A DNA stretch of 64,000 nt, from positions 372,001 to 436,000 of the forward strand of contig JAJDXG010000056.1 of assembly GCA_022823365.1 (NCBI GenBank), in the 5' to 3' direction. Below are positions 41,376-49,137 of the stretch, piece after piece. Position numbers and translations under genes: made by a program. Source of the DNA: Gemmatimonadota bacterium (GTDB taxonomy: Bacteria; Gemmatimonadota; Gemmatimonadetes; Longimicrobiales; Gaopeijiaceae). The notes under the pieces were generated by a model that searched no databases, had not been told where the DNA came from, and saw only the letters and a program-made list of their open reading frames with translations. Every line of letters begins with the position of its first letter. Position 1 is the stretch's first letter.

Positions 41376-43832
41376 CTATTCCCCGAAGGGTATCCAGATG
41401 TTCTTGACCTGCGTTGCCCGGCGCAGGAATTCGTCGCCTTCCCCCTGCTCGGGCGTCCGCCATCGCCGCCGGAGGCCGGTCTCCGTCCAGGTCTGCTTCA
41501 TGTTGCCCGTGGAGAGGCGCTCGACCTCCTCCACCCCGCTATCCGCGCCGAAGTACCAGATGGCGTCCACGTCGTCGTGCGCGGCCAGCACCGGCGCCAG
41601 TTCCGCATGCTCGCCCGTGACGACGTTGACCACCCCGCCCGGCAGGTCGGAGGTGTCCAGCACCTGGCAGAGGTCGGTGGCGGAGAGCGGGCAGCGCTCG
41701 GAGGGAACGGCGACCACGGTGTTGCCGGTTGCGATGACGGGCGCGATCAGCGAGATGAAGCCCAGCAGCGGGTTTCGCTCCGGGCACACGATGGCGACCA
41801 CACCCAGACTCTCGGGCATGGCGAGGGTGACGTTCCGGTAGGGCGTGCGGTGGACGTGCCCGTCCCACTTGTCCGCGTGCGCCGCATAGCTGAAGAGGCG
41901 GCGGATCGAGAGATCGACTTCCTCGGACGCGCGGCCGGCGCTCTGCCCGGTGAGTGACCGGATGCGGGCCGCGAACTCGGATGCGCGCACGGCGAGGTTC
42001 TCGGCGATGAAGTAGAGGATCTGCGCGCGGTTGTGGGCGGTGCGGTCGGCCCATCCGCCGGCGTGCCGCGCCGCCTCGACCGCGTTGCGGATATCCTTGC
42101 GGTTGCCGCGGCCCACTTCCCCCACCACCTCGCCCGAGGCCCCGCGGACGAGCGTCGTGTAGCCGCCGTCGGGCCGCGCCTGGCGGCCCCCGATGTACAT
42201 GCGGATGGTGCGGTCCACCCGCGGCATCGCGTCGCCCGCAAGCGGTGGCTCGTCGTCTTCCGGGGGCACGTCCGGCCGCCCGTCCTCGAACGAAACCGAT
42301 TCGCCCGCGACCATTTGCGGTACGGCATCGACGTTCTCCCTCGTCGATGCCCCGTCGCGTGCCTGCCACGCGGGCTTCAGGTACTCGTGGAGACCCTCAC
42401 GTCCACCCTCGCGCCCGAAGCCGCTCTCGCGGTAGCCGCCGAACCCGGATGCCGCGTCGAAGACGTTGGTGCAGTTGATCCACACCGTGCCCGCCTTCAC
42501 CTTCGGCGCGATATCCAGCGCCAGATTGATGTTCTCGCTCCAGATGCTGGCGGCAAGCCCGTAGCGGGTGTCGTTGGCGAGCTGAACCGACTCCTCCGGG
42601 GTGCGGAAGGTCATCATCACCACCACCGGCCCGAAGATCTCGACCTGCGCGATGGCGGACGCGGGCGCGACCCGGGTGCACAGCGTCGGCGGGTAGAAAT
42701 ACCCCTCCGCCGGCGTGCTCCACGACGGCTGCCAGATGTGCGCGCCGTCCTGCCGGCCCTCGTCCACCAGCCGCCGAATCTTCTCGAGCTGCACGGGTGC
42801 GATGATGGCGCCCATGTCCACGGCCTTGTCCAGCGGATCGCCCATGCGCAGCATCTCCATGCGCGCCTTGAGCTTGCGCTCCAGCGTCTCCGCGACGCCC
42901 TCCTGAACCAGAATGCGCGAACCCGCGCAGCACACCTGCCCCTGGTTGAACCAGATGGCGTCGACGACCCCCTCGACCACGCCGTCCAGGTCCGCGTCCT
43001 CGTAGACGATGAAGGGCGACTTGCCCCCCAGTTCGAGCGAGAGACGCTTGCCGCTGCCCGCAGTCCCGCTGCGGATGAGGCGCCCCACCTCCGTGGAGCC
43101 GGTGAAGGCGATCTTGTCGACATTGGGGTGCGCCACCAGGGCGGCACCGGTGCGGCCGTCACCCGTCACCACGTTCACGACTCCGGGGGGCAGGCCGGTC
43201 TCCCGGCAGATCTCGGCGAAGAGCAGGGCGGTGAGGGGCGTGAACTCGGCGGGCTTGAGCACCACCGTGTTCCCGGTGGCCAGCGCGGGCGCGATCTTCC
43301 ACGCCAGCATCAGCAGCGGGAAGTTCCAGGGGATGATCTGGCCGGCAACGCCGACGGGGACCTGATCCGGGAACTCCGCGTCCATCAGTTGCGCCCATCC
43401 CGCGTGGTGATGGAAGTGGCGCACCACGAGGGGGATGTCGATGTCGCGCGATTCGCGCACGGGCTTGCCGTTGTCCAGCGTCTCGAGGACCGAGAAGAGG
43501 CGCGCATGCCGGTGGATGCGGCGCGCCAGCGCGTAAAGGAAGCGGGCGCGGGCGTGACCGCCGAGCTGCGCCCATGGCTCCTGCGCTGCGCGGGCGGCGC
43601 GCACGGCTTGGTCGACATCCCCGCGGCCTCCTTGTGTAATGCGCGCGAGCGCCGTCCCGTTCGCCGGGTTAACGGTGTCGAACGCTTCCGCGCCCGTGCC
43701 TTCGACCCAGTCGCCGCCGATGAAAAGGCCGAAGGAGCGTGCGCGCTCACGGAGCCAGGCTTGCGCCCGGTCGGCGCTCTCGGGCGCGGGCCCGTATTCG
43801 AGGGTTTCGAAGATCTCGGAGATTCGCGGCAT
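41376..43832 (-). CDS. ALDH16-type aldehyde dehydrogenase with a second, truncated ALDH domain
   Basis: About 818 residues. The N-terminal 480 form a complete ALDH with LSLELGGKSPFIVYED and the catalytic cysteine in NQGQVCCAGSRILVQEG. After a linker, a second ALDH-like domain (residues about 540-818: RMYIGGRQARPDGGYTTLV, VCPERNPLLGFISLIAPVIATGN, GGVVNVVTGEH) keeps the cofactor-fold segments but jumps from IWYFGADSG to the C-terminal oligomerisation strand TQVKNIWIPFGE, with no catalytic cysteine. This is the ALDH16 architecture known from animals and some bacteria. It begins 14 bases after deoC, so it may oxidise the acetaldehyde that DeoC releases. Confidence 0.85.
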   Translation of the reverse strand: MPRISEIFETLEYGPAPESADRAQAWLRERARSFGLFIGGDWVEGTGAEAFDTVNPANGTALARITQGGRGDVDQAVRAARAAQEPWAQLGGHARARFLYALARRIHRHARLFSVLETLDNGKPVRESRDIDIPLVVRHFHHHAGWAQLMDAEFPDQVPVGVAGQIIPWNFPLLMLAWKIAPALATGNTVVLKPAEFTPLTALLFAEICRETGLPPGVVNVVTGDGRTGAALVAHPNVDKIAFTGSTEVGRLIRSGTAGSGKRLSLELGGKSPFIVYEDADLDGVVEGVVDAIWFNQGQVCCAGSRILVQEGVAETLERKLKARMEMLRMGDPLDKAVDMGAIIAPVQLEKIRRLVDEGRQDGAHIWQPSWSTPAEGYFYPPTLCTRVAPASAIAQVEIFGPVVVMMTFRTPEESVQLANDTRYGLAASIWSENINLALDIAPKVKAGTVWINCTNVFDAASGFGGYRESGFGREGGREGLHEYLKPAWQARDGASTRENVDAVPQMVAGESVSFEDGRPDVPPEDDEPPLAGDAMPRVDRTIRMYIGGRQARPDGGYTTLVRGASGEVVGEVGRGNRKDIRNAVEAARHAGGWADRTAHNRAQILYFIAENLAVRASEFAARIRSLTGQSAGRASEEVDLSIRRLFSYAAHADKWDGHVHRTPYRNVTLAMPESLGVVAIVCPERNPLLGFISLIAPVIATGNTVVAVPSERCPLSATDLCQVLDTSDLPGGVVNVVTGEHAELAPVLAAHDDVDAIWYFGADSGVEEVERLSTGNMKQTWTETGLRRRWRTPEQGEGDEFLRRATQVKNIWIPFGE

Positions 43833-43846
43833 CCGGCGGGACTCGC

Positions 43847-44938
43847 TCAGGCCATGGGGTGTCGATGAGTGGCGGAATACCGGCCCGTGACGTGATGCTC
43901 GATCTGGCGTTCGATGTCGCCCAGGAGGGAACTGGCGCCGAAGCGGAAGAGGCCGGCCTGCATCCAGCTGGGTCCCAGCTCCTCGCGCATGAGCACCAGC
44001 CAGACCAGCGCGTGCTTCGCGGTGCCGATGCCTCCGGCGGGCTTGAAGCCCACGCGGTAACCGGTGCGCTCGCGCCAGGCGCGGATCTGGCGCACCATGG
44101 TGAGGCCGACGGCCAGGGTGGCGTTGACCTTCTCCTTCCCCGTGGAGGTCTTGATGAAGTCGGCTCCCGCCATCATGCACACCAGGCTCGCGCGCGCGAC
44201 GTTGCTGAGGGTCGCGAGTTCGCCGGTGGCGATGATGGTCTTCAGGTGGGCGCCCCGGGCCGCCTCCCGGAAGGCGCCGACCTCGTCGTAGAGGTCGCCC
44301 CAGCGGCCGCGCAGCACATGCTCGCGGCTGATGACGATGTCGATCTCGGAGGCGCCCGCCGCCACGGCCGTCCGGATCTCGTCGAGCCGCTCGGGGAAGG
44401 GCGTCTGGCCGGCGGGGAAGCCCGCCGCCACGGCCGCCACGGGGATGCCGGACCCGGCAAGCGCTTCCACCGCGGTGGCCACCATGCTCGGGTAGACGCA
44501 CACGGACGCGACCTGGATGGGCAGCCCGGACGCACCCGCCGCTTCGAGCAGGTCGGCCCTCACGGGATTGCGGGCCTTGCCGCACAGCCTGCGCACCCGC
44601 CCGGGGGTGTCATCTCCCGCGAGGGTGGTGAGGTCGATGCAGGTCGCCGCGCGCAGGAGCCACGCCGCCTGCCACTCGCGCTTCACGCTCCTGCGGCCGG
44701 GCAGGGAAGCGGCCCGGCGCTCCGCGGCACTCCGGTTCACGCGCAGGTGGCGCAGCAAGTCGAGTTCGAGGGGCGTTCCCGGGTTCCACGGATGGAGGTC
44801 GGAGTGCACCGTCTGGTCTGGCGGCACCGGGACGTCGCGTGCGGACGGACGCGCCTCGTGGGGGTCGGGGGTCGCGGGCGACCGGTGCACCCTGCGGGCG
44901 AAGGCGGATGATCCGGTGGGGGTGACGTCGTCAGGCAT
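43847..44938 (-). CDS. deoC: Deoxyribose-phosphate aldolase with extended N-terminus
   Basis: About 363 residues. DERA splits 2-deoxyribose-5-phosphate into glyceraldehyde-3-phosphate and acetaldehyde. The Schiff-base lysine is in ADFIKTSTGKEKVNATL, the helper lysine in RVGFKPAGGIG, and the aspartate in SEIDIVISREH. The first 100 residues are an extension seen in the eukaryote-like DERA group, partly basic and probably poorly ordered (RVNRSAAERRAASLPGRRSVKREWQ). ATG at 44938 was chosen; the ribosome binding site is weak. The ALDH16 gene follows, which suggests a deoxynucleoside-salvage pathway ending in acetate. Confidence 0.88.
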   Translation of the reverse strand: MPDDVTPTGSSAFARRVHRSPATPDPHEARPSARDVPVPPDQTVHSDLHPWNPGTPLELDLLRHLRVNRSAAERRAASLPGRRSVKREWQAAWLLRAATCIDLTTLAGDDTPGRVRRLCGKARNPVRADLLEAAGASGLPIQVASVCVYPSMVATAVEALAGSGIPVAAVAAGFPAGQTPFPERLDEIRTAVAAGASEIDIVISREHVLRGRWGDLYDEVGAFREAARGAHLKTIIATGELATLSNVARASLVCMMAGADFIKTSTGKEKVNATLAVGLTMVRQIRAWRERTGYRVGFKPAGGIGTAKHALVWLVLMREELGPSWMQAGLFRFGASSLLGDIERQIEHHVTGRYSATHRHPMA

Positions 44939-45058
44939 GCACCAAGTTATTCCCGGACGGAGGTGATCTGCTACCCGGGCAGCGAAGGAGGCGACTCGCG
45001 GGGCCCCTCGATCCAACCGCGCGGGCGGCACGCGGAGGAGTCCTTGGACATCCCGCGG

Positions 45059-45092
45059 CCCAAACCCTCATGTAACTTCAGGGGTTGGCGTC
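45059..45092. promoter_or_regulatory. Dyad element upstream of deoC, similar to one upstream of the agmatinase gene
   Basis: A 34-base stretch containing, on the minus strand, CCCTGAAGTTACATGAGGG, an imperfect dyad reminiscent of MerR-family operators. A related element with about three quarters of its bases shared lies at 48484-48515. Each is about 110-120 bases upstream of a minus-strand gene (deoC, agmatinase). Regulation is inferred only from the similarity and the shared position. Confidence 0.3.
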
Positions 45093-45165
45093 ACCCACGG
45101 ACGCGTCGGGACAACTCTGCCGTGACCGGTGTCCAGGCGGGCAACTATCAGTGATATGGCGCCGA

Positions 45166-45300
45166 GGTTAGCTTCGAGATCCTGTGCGCACGGAGAAGCA
45201 AGGGGGCGGGTGCGGTCTGGTGACCTCAGCGGTCTTCAACCGTCTGGCCCGGCTAGAACCCGGGCTGGTGAGTTCGATTCTCACACGCTCCCGCCACTCC
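45166..45300 (+). repeat. Direct repeat, left copy, containing a degenerate tRNA-Sec
   Basis: About 135 bases resembling 50011-50148. The shared part starts at GGTTAGCTTC, diverges in the spacer, then runs nearly unbroken from the tRNA 5' end through CGCCACTCC. Within the tRNA the copies differ by three substitutions and a two-base deletion. The pair brackets about 4.7 kb. It looks like a tRNA duplication of the sort left by element integration or by tandem gene duplication. Confidence 0.75.
45202..45296 (+). pseudogene. Degenerate tRNA-Sec copy
   Basis: It matches the tRNA-Sec at 50048 over its whole length, including the encoded GCCA end. The anticodon loop is shortened from CTTCAAA to CTTCA by loss of two A residues. 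The D stem has a C opposite T (TGCGGT against ACCTCA), and one variable-loop base differs. A five-base anticodon loop should not decode, so I read this as a pseudogene. The T arm and variable stem are intact. Confidence 0.75.
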
Positions 45301-45411
45301 TGTTTGTAACTGTTTGCGAATACGTTACTTGTGAGCAATATGTCAGATTCGTTTTCACTCAGTATTCCTGAGCGAGAGCGGGGGCGGTAGGGCAACCTAC
45401 GGGAGTAGAAT

Positions 45412-45750
45412 GTGACCTGTGAATCCTTGGGCTACGCGCTTGCTTGCGCTGAGCTTCTGGGTGTGATTCTCGGTGCCTTCGGCGTTCTCCGGGAAAGCTT
45501 TCGTGACTTGGCGGCTGACCGGCCGTATGGCGAGGGTCGTTACGGAGAGGGTCCCTATGGGGGACAACCGGGCGCTGTCGCGGAGCGGTTGATCAAGCTG
45601 GCCGTACCCCTAGGGCTATTGCCCTCTGACCACATCCTGACGAACACGGATCAGCGAAGGAACGCCATTATGGCGATCGTAGGCGTCGCGGTCGTGGTAC
45701 TCGCCATGCTCGTGGATGTCGCTATCGTCAAGCCCGTCTGCATTGCTTGA
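45412..45750 (+). CDS. Small two-helix membrane protein of unknown function
   Basis: A 112-residue protein, not recognised. Two hydrophobic helices (LGYALACAELLGVILGAFGVL and AIMAIVGVAVVVLAMLVDVAIV) flank a loop with a repeated, Tyr/Gly-rich motif DRPYGEGRYGEGPYGGQPG. The GTG start at 45412 follows GGGAG. The DNA before it (45300-45411) is AT-rich for this genome and could contain its promoter. It is the first open frame after the degenerate tRNA-Sec copy, so it may be element cargo. Confidence 0.55.
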   Translation: MTCESLGYALACAELLGVILGAFGVLRESFRDLAADRPYGEGRYGEGPYGGQPGAVAERLIKLAVPLGLLPSDHILTNTDQRRNAIMAIVGVAVVVLAMLVDVAIVKPVCIA

Positions 45751-46007
45751 GAGGCTCGCGAGTGGCCACGTCCCCGGGAGCGATGGTCACTTAGGCTTGT
45801 GGCCTTGCCGTCCTCGAAGGCAGCCCGGAGCCGGTGCGATCCGTCGCGCACCCGGTAGCTTGCAGCCGTGAAGTCCTCGTGTTGCTGTTTGACCTGAGCT
45901 TGCTCAGCGGCTAGACGCCGTTTCTCCGCGATCCGCTTCGCGTTGCCTAGGCGCCTGCCGGTGATCTCCAGTACCTCTTCGGTGCGGAGATCGTCGTAGG
46001 GACTAGG
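45651..46007 (-). pseudogene. Start-less ParB-like remnant
   Basis: An open frame of 119 codons bounded upstream by TAG, with no ATG in its N-terminal part. It reads LRTEEVLEITGRRLGNAKRIAEKRR, then YRVRDGSHRLRAAFEDGKA. The DGSHR segment resembles the DGxHR motif of ParB/Srx-like N-terminal domains, but the order of elements does not match a full domain. The tail overlaps the membrane-protein gene on the other strand and is likely meaningless. I think it is a decayed gene of the integrated element. Confidence 0.35.
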
Positions 46008-46020
46008 CTAGGGCGGCGAG

Positions 46021-46187
46021 TCACGCGGCTTCGCGCTCCTCCATCCATGCGCGGATCTGTTGTGCGCGCCAGCCGATGCTGTTCATGCCGAAGCGCAGGG
46101 TGGATCTCGACAACGTCTCCTCAGAGTCGTGCGGCTCAGGCCGATCGCCGTGCAAACCTCTTTGGACCTCAGAATCCGCGTTTCCAT
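46021..46187 (-). pseudogene. Frameshifted AlpA-family transcriptional regulator
   Basis: From the ATG at 46187 the frame reads METRILRSKEVCTAIGLSRTTL, the N-terminal winged-helix start of AlpA/excisionase-like regulators, and then runs into nonsense and a stop. The other frame gives LRFGMNSIGWRAQQIRAWMEEREAA, a typical AlpA C-terminus, ending at 46021. The total of 167 bases is not a multiple of three and the joined protein lacks several residues in the turn, so a small deletion has broken the gene. AlpA proteins control integration and excision of prophages and islands. Confidence 0.6.
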
Positions 46188-46270
46188 CGTGTCCATCCGT
46201 GTGCAAGGTGGCCGCTGCACACTGACGAAAGCACGGAGCCCGATGCCGCACAGGGTCCACTATAGAGCTC

Positions 46271-46816
46271 CTATACTGACCACCCAGGGAACCGCTTCTT
46301 CATCCTCCGGTAGACGCTCCGGACGGTGTCTTCCTGCATTTCGAGGGCCTCGCCAATCTCCAGCAGCGCCTTCTCGTGCGTCCATCCACCACGGCGCATC
46401 AGCTTGAGTAGTCGCATGATCCCCATATCCCGCCGTAGTCGTGGCGCAAAACGAGGGTTCGCAGGCTTCCGGGGAGCCTTCAGGCTTCCGTTGAATCGTC
46501 GAATCGCCACGGTTACGGCAAAGTCCTTCAGAGCCACGGGAATTGGCTCTCCCCATTCCTGGAGGTGCTCCAAGAGACTGTGCAGACCGTCCCAGGCCCA
46601 TCGCTTCCTGAACGCGAAGTGCCGGTAGAACAGCAGGAGCTTGTGTTTGTGCTGATAGTCCTCGCCGTCCGTGTCGCCCACTTCTTCAGCCGCCATCCCG
46701 TACAAAACCCACCACATAGGGAGATCGGAGAGCGGAGGAGTCGCTTTGACCAATGCCCGGATGCGCTTGTGGACTTGATCGCGCGGGAGATCCGGGCCCA
46801 AATCGTTCTCATCCAT
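46271..46816 (-). CDS. Hypothetical protein with possible C-terminal helix-turn-helix
   Basis: A 181-residue protein that I do not recognise. The N-terminal two thirds are helical and aromatic-rich (PMWWVLYGMAAEEVG, LLLFYRHFAFRKRWAWDGL). The last 45 residues (GWTHEKALLEIGEALEMQEDTVRSVYRRMKKRFPGW) have the spacing of a helix-turn-helix DNA-binding segment. It stands alone on the minus strand next to the broken AlpA gene and its codon use is less GC-biased than its neighbours', so it is probably part of the integrated element. No clear ribosome binding site precedes the ATG. Confidence 0.55.
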   Translation of the reverse strand: MDENDLGPDLPRDQVHKRIRALVKATPPLSDLPMWWVLYGMAAEEVGDTDGEDYQHKHKLLLFYRHFAFRKRWAWDGLHSLLEHLQEWGEPIPVALKDFAVTVAIRRFNGSLKAPRKPANPRFAPRLRRDMGIMRLLKLMRRGGWTHEKALLEIGEALEMQEDTVRSVYRRMKKRFPGWSV

Positions 46817-47052
46817 GGCGATGACCGTCTCGGCGGCGTCCTCGAACGTTGGAATGGCGCCGCCCCGCGGATCGCCTCCCTAGGCGACGATGCGGCGATT
46901 CTCCAGCGCCGTCTTCCGGGCCATTTCCGGCCTCACGATCCTCAACCGTTGAGCCCAAGTCTTCGACAACGTGCTGGTCGTCGTAGGCTTCACGAGCAGC
47001 GACAAGCTGTGTCTCCCGCGGTCGTCGCCGTACCTGCCGTGGCGCCTCTGGA
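46817..47052. other. Element-edge region without an intact gene
   Basis: About 236 bases. On the minus strand a short frame ends in KTWAQRLRIVRPEMARKTALENRRIVA and then a stop at the CTAGG near 46882. It looks like the tail of a lost gene, but I cannot assign it. Nothing else is identified. Confidence 0.3.
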
Positions 47053-48375
47053 CTACCGATCCACCCCCCCAGGCCGCCCATCACTCCTGGTCAGCGGGCT
47101 CAGGTAATCCCGATTGCCGAGCCCCAGCTTCCGCAGGGCGACGCCGGTCAGGCATTCGTCCACCACCTGCTTGGCGTTGAGGGCGGTGGTGTAGCCCGGA
47201 TCGACCAACGGGTTGAGTTCCACCAGGTCGAAGCCCACCAGGTTGTTTTCGGAGCAGAGGCCGCGGAGGATGGGGAAGACTTCGCGCGGGGTCAGGCCTC
47301 CGGGCACGGGTGTGCCGGTGCCGGACGTGTACGCCGGGTCCATCACGTCGATGTCGAAGGAGACGTGGAGGTACTCGGGTCCGTCGTTGGCTTCGTCGAG
47401 AACGCGCTGCATTACCGTGGCCCATCCGTCGCGCTCGATCTCCGCCATGGTATGGTACCGGAATTCGTTCTCGCGCATCCACTCGAAGCCCTCCGGGCCG
47501 GGCCAGCTGCCCCGCAACCCCACCTGGATGAAGTTCCTGCCGAGGATGTGGCCGTCGTCGACGAGACGGCGCACGGGCTGGGCGTGCGAGATCAGGTGGC
47601 CCATCCGCGATCCGCCGGCGTCGTAGTGCGCATCAAAGTGGATGACGCCGACGTTCTCCTTGCCGTACACGTCCGCGAGCCCGGCCACGTTGGCGAATTC
47701 GATGGAGTGGTCGCCGCCGATGATCACCGGGATCGCGCCGGTCTCGGCGATCTCGCGCACCATTCGGCGGATCGGCTCCATGCTGCGCTCGACGCTGAAC
47801 TGGTCGATGGGCGCGTTCCCGTAGTCGACTGCCGTCAGTTCGCTGCGCCAACTGATCATCGTCTCCATGCTTCCCGTGCTCCGCCGCATGGCGCGCAGCG
47901 CGTTGGGCCCCTCGCCGGCGCCTCGGAAACCGACTCCCATGTCCACAGGCGCGCCCATGAACGCCACCTCGACCTCGCCCGCGACGAGGTCCTCGATGGT
48001 GCGTGCGATCGGGAGGCCGAAGAAGCTCAGCACTGAGCCGACCTCGATCGGGCCCGGTTCGCGGGGCGGGTCGCCTGAGATGTCGCGGTCGCGCCACACT
48101 TCGAGGTTCGGGTCGTTCGGGTCGAGGCGGATGATGGCGGCTTCGGGGTCGGGGGCTTCCTGCGCGGCGCTGTCCGTCTGCTGCGCGGCGGGATCGGCGG
48201 CGTCGCCCGCGGCGGCTGCGGCGTCCGCTTCGGTGCCGGGCGACGCGTCGTCCCCGGACTCCCTAGGCGACGCCTCGCAGGCAGCGGCCAGCAGGCCGGC
48301 GAGAAGCAACAGGCTGGTAAGCGAAGCCGCCGGCCCAGCCGCGCCAGAGCGTGAAGAAGGTGAACTGTCTCCCAT
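47053..48375 (-). CDS. Agmatinase/arginase family ureohydrolase, predicted lipoprotein
   Basis: About 440 residues. The binuclear manganese site is complete: VIIGGDHSIEFAN, VIHFDAHYDAG, and SFDIDVMDPAYTSGTGTPVPGG, with the terminal FDLVELNP. The family hydrolyses agmatine or related guanidino compounds to urea. Unusually, the protein starts with a lipoprotein signal (LLLLAGLLAAAC) and an Ala/Asp/Pro-rich linker of about 45 residues, so it should sit in the periplasm attached to a membrane. Substrate cannot be fixed by motif; guanidinobutyrase or other guanidino hydrolases are alternatives. A dyad element lies about 110 bases upstream. Confidence 0.82.
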   Translation of the reverse strand: MGDSSPSSRSGAAGPAASLTSLLLLAGLLAAACEASPRESGDDASPGTEADAAAAAGDAADPAAQQTDSAAQEAPDPEAAIIRLDPNDPNLEVWRDRDISGDPPREPGPIEVGSVLSFFGLPIARTIEDLVAGEVEVAFMGAPVDMGVGFRGAGEGPNALRAMRRSTGSMETMISWRSELTAVDYGNAPIDQFSVERSMEPIRRMVREIAETGAIPVIIGGDHSIEFANVAGLADVYGKENVGVIHFDAHYDAGGSRMGHLISHAQPVRRLVDDGHILGRNFIQVGLRGSWPGPEGFEWMRENEFRYHTMAEIERDGWATVMQRVLDEANDGPEYLHVSFDIDVMDPAYTSGTGTPVPGGLTPREVFPILRGLCSENNLVGFDLVELNPLVDPGYTTALNAKQVVDECLTGVALRKLGLGNRDYLSPLTRSDGRPGGVDR

Positions 48376-48483
48376 TTTGACGCTCCGTCGATTCGGCGCT
48401 TCTAGGCCTCGAAGGCTCCCGCCTCCAGGACCCTGCGGTTCGGCCAGACTACGATGGTCGGAGTTCGCCCGCCAGTTCGCAGC

Positions 48484-48515
48484 CCCAAGCCTTACGTAAC
48501 GTCAGGGTTGGACGT
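48484..48515. promoter_or_regulatory. Dyad element upstream of the agmatinase gene
   Basis: On the minus strand this reads CCAACCCTGACGTTACGTAA followed by GGCTTGG, close to the element at 45059-45092. The core TGACGTTACGTAA is a near-palindrome. Its place about 110 bases before the agmatinase start suggests an operator or promoter. No regulator gene is adjacent. Confidence 0.3.
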
Positions 48516-48534
48516 CGAGCCCCTGCGCGGCTCG

Positions 48535-49116
48535 TCACCACTCGTAGGGCGTAATCGAGGTGCCTGCCATCTTGAAGGACACCGATCCGTACAGGTTCGT
48601 CGTCTCCTCAACGGTCAGGGTGCCGTGGAGCCAGACAGGATTCCAGAAGGAGACTGGCACGCGCTGACCGTTCTCCATCCTCACGTAGACCAATTGGTTC
48701 GGGGGCGGGGGCGGGGTGTGCACGCAGGCCCCGACGTACGGGACCAGGAGGAACTCCGAGACCTCGCCGGCCCAGTCCTCCAGGGGGACCATGTATCCGG
48801 GCACCTTGACTCCTCGCCCCACGACCGACTCGAGTTTCCTGGACACCTCGCCCGTACGGTAATCCAGGGAGGCCAGCAGCTGCCAATCCACCTCGATGGA
48901 GTTCCCCGGGACACTGGCCGCGCGCATCCTCGCTCCATCGCTCCGATCGGCCAGGACGGAGCGGGGGCCCGACGTGAGCGCAAGCCAGCCGCCCATGATG
49001 ACCAGGGCGAATCGGAGGGGTGTCCAGGGAATCGGGAATCGGGAGCGCGGCTTTGGCACGTGGCAAGGGTCCTCGGCCTTCGGTGAACCAGGATGCCTTT
49101 CGGGGAACCAAGACAT
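48535..49116 (-). CDS. DUF3299 secreted protein
   Basis: About 193 residues. The DUF3299 core is distinct: KVPGYMVPLEDWAGEVSEF, FLLVPYVGACVHTPPPPPNQ and NGQRVPVSFWNPVWLHGTL. Members are periplasmic proteins often encoded next to ABC-type metal exporters or importers and to ZrgA-like proteins. The N-terminus carries a hydrophobic segment (LRFALVIMGGWLALTSG). The ATG at 49116 overlaps a Fur/Zur-like site. A GTG at 49059 with GAGGA ten bases upstream gives a shorter, more normal signal peptide and may be the true start. Confidence 0.75.
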   Translation of the reverse strand: MSWFPERHPGSPKAEDPCHVPKPRSRFPIPWTPLRFALVIMGGWLALTSGPRSVLADRSDGARMRAASVPGNSIEVDWQLLASLDYRTGEVSRKLESVVGRGVKVPGYMVPLEDWAGEVSEFLLVPYVGACVHTPPPPPNQLVYVRMENGQRVPVSFWNPVWLHGTLTVEETTNLYGSVSFKMAGTSITPYEW

Positions 49117-49137
49117 GATAACGAGAATACAATATCA
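49116..49137. promoter_or_regulatory. Fur/Zur-like operator between DUF3299 and ZrgA genes
   Basis: TGATAACGAGAATAC followed by AATATCA forms an imperfect palindrome (TGATA...TATCA) and its left half closely resembles the Fur-family half site GATAATGAGAAT. It lies in the divergent region between the DUF3299 and ZrgA-like genes, where a zinc-responsive Zur or iron-responsive Fur would control both. The assignment to Zur is inferred from the downstream ZrgA-like gene. Confidence 0.45.

Noticed and set aside
41376-44585. A single 1069-codon frame joining ALDH16 with upstream deoC sequence
   Set aside because: The extra upstream part is an out-of-frame reading of deoC. The ATG at 43832 gives the known ALDH16 N-terminus.
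44963-45154. Short plus-strand frame before the left tRNA-Sec copy
   Set aside because: Only 63 codons, no ribosome binding site, no similarity to anything known.
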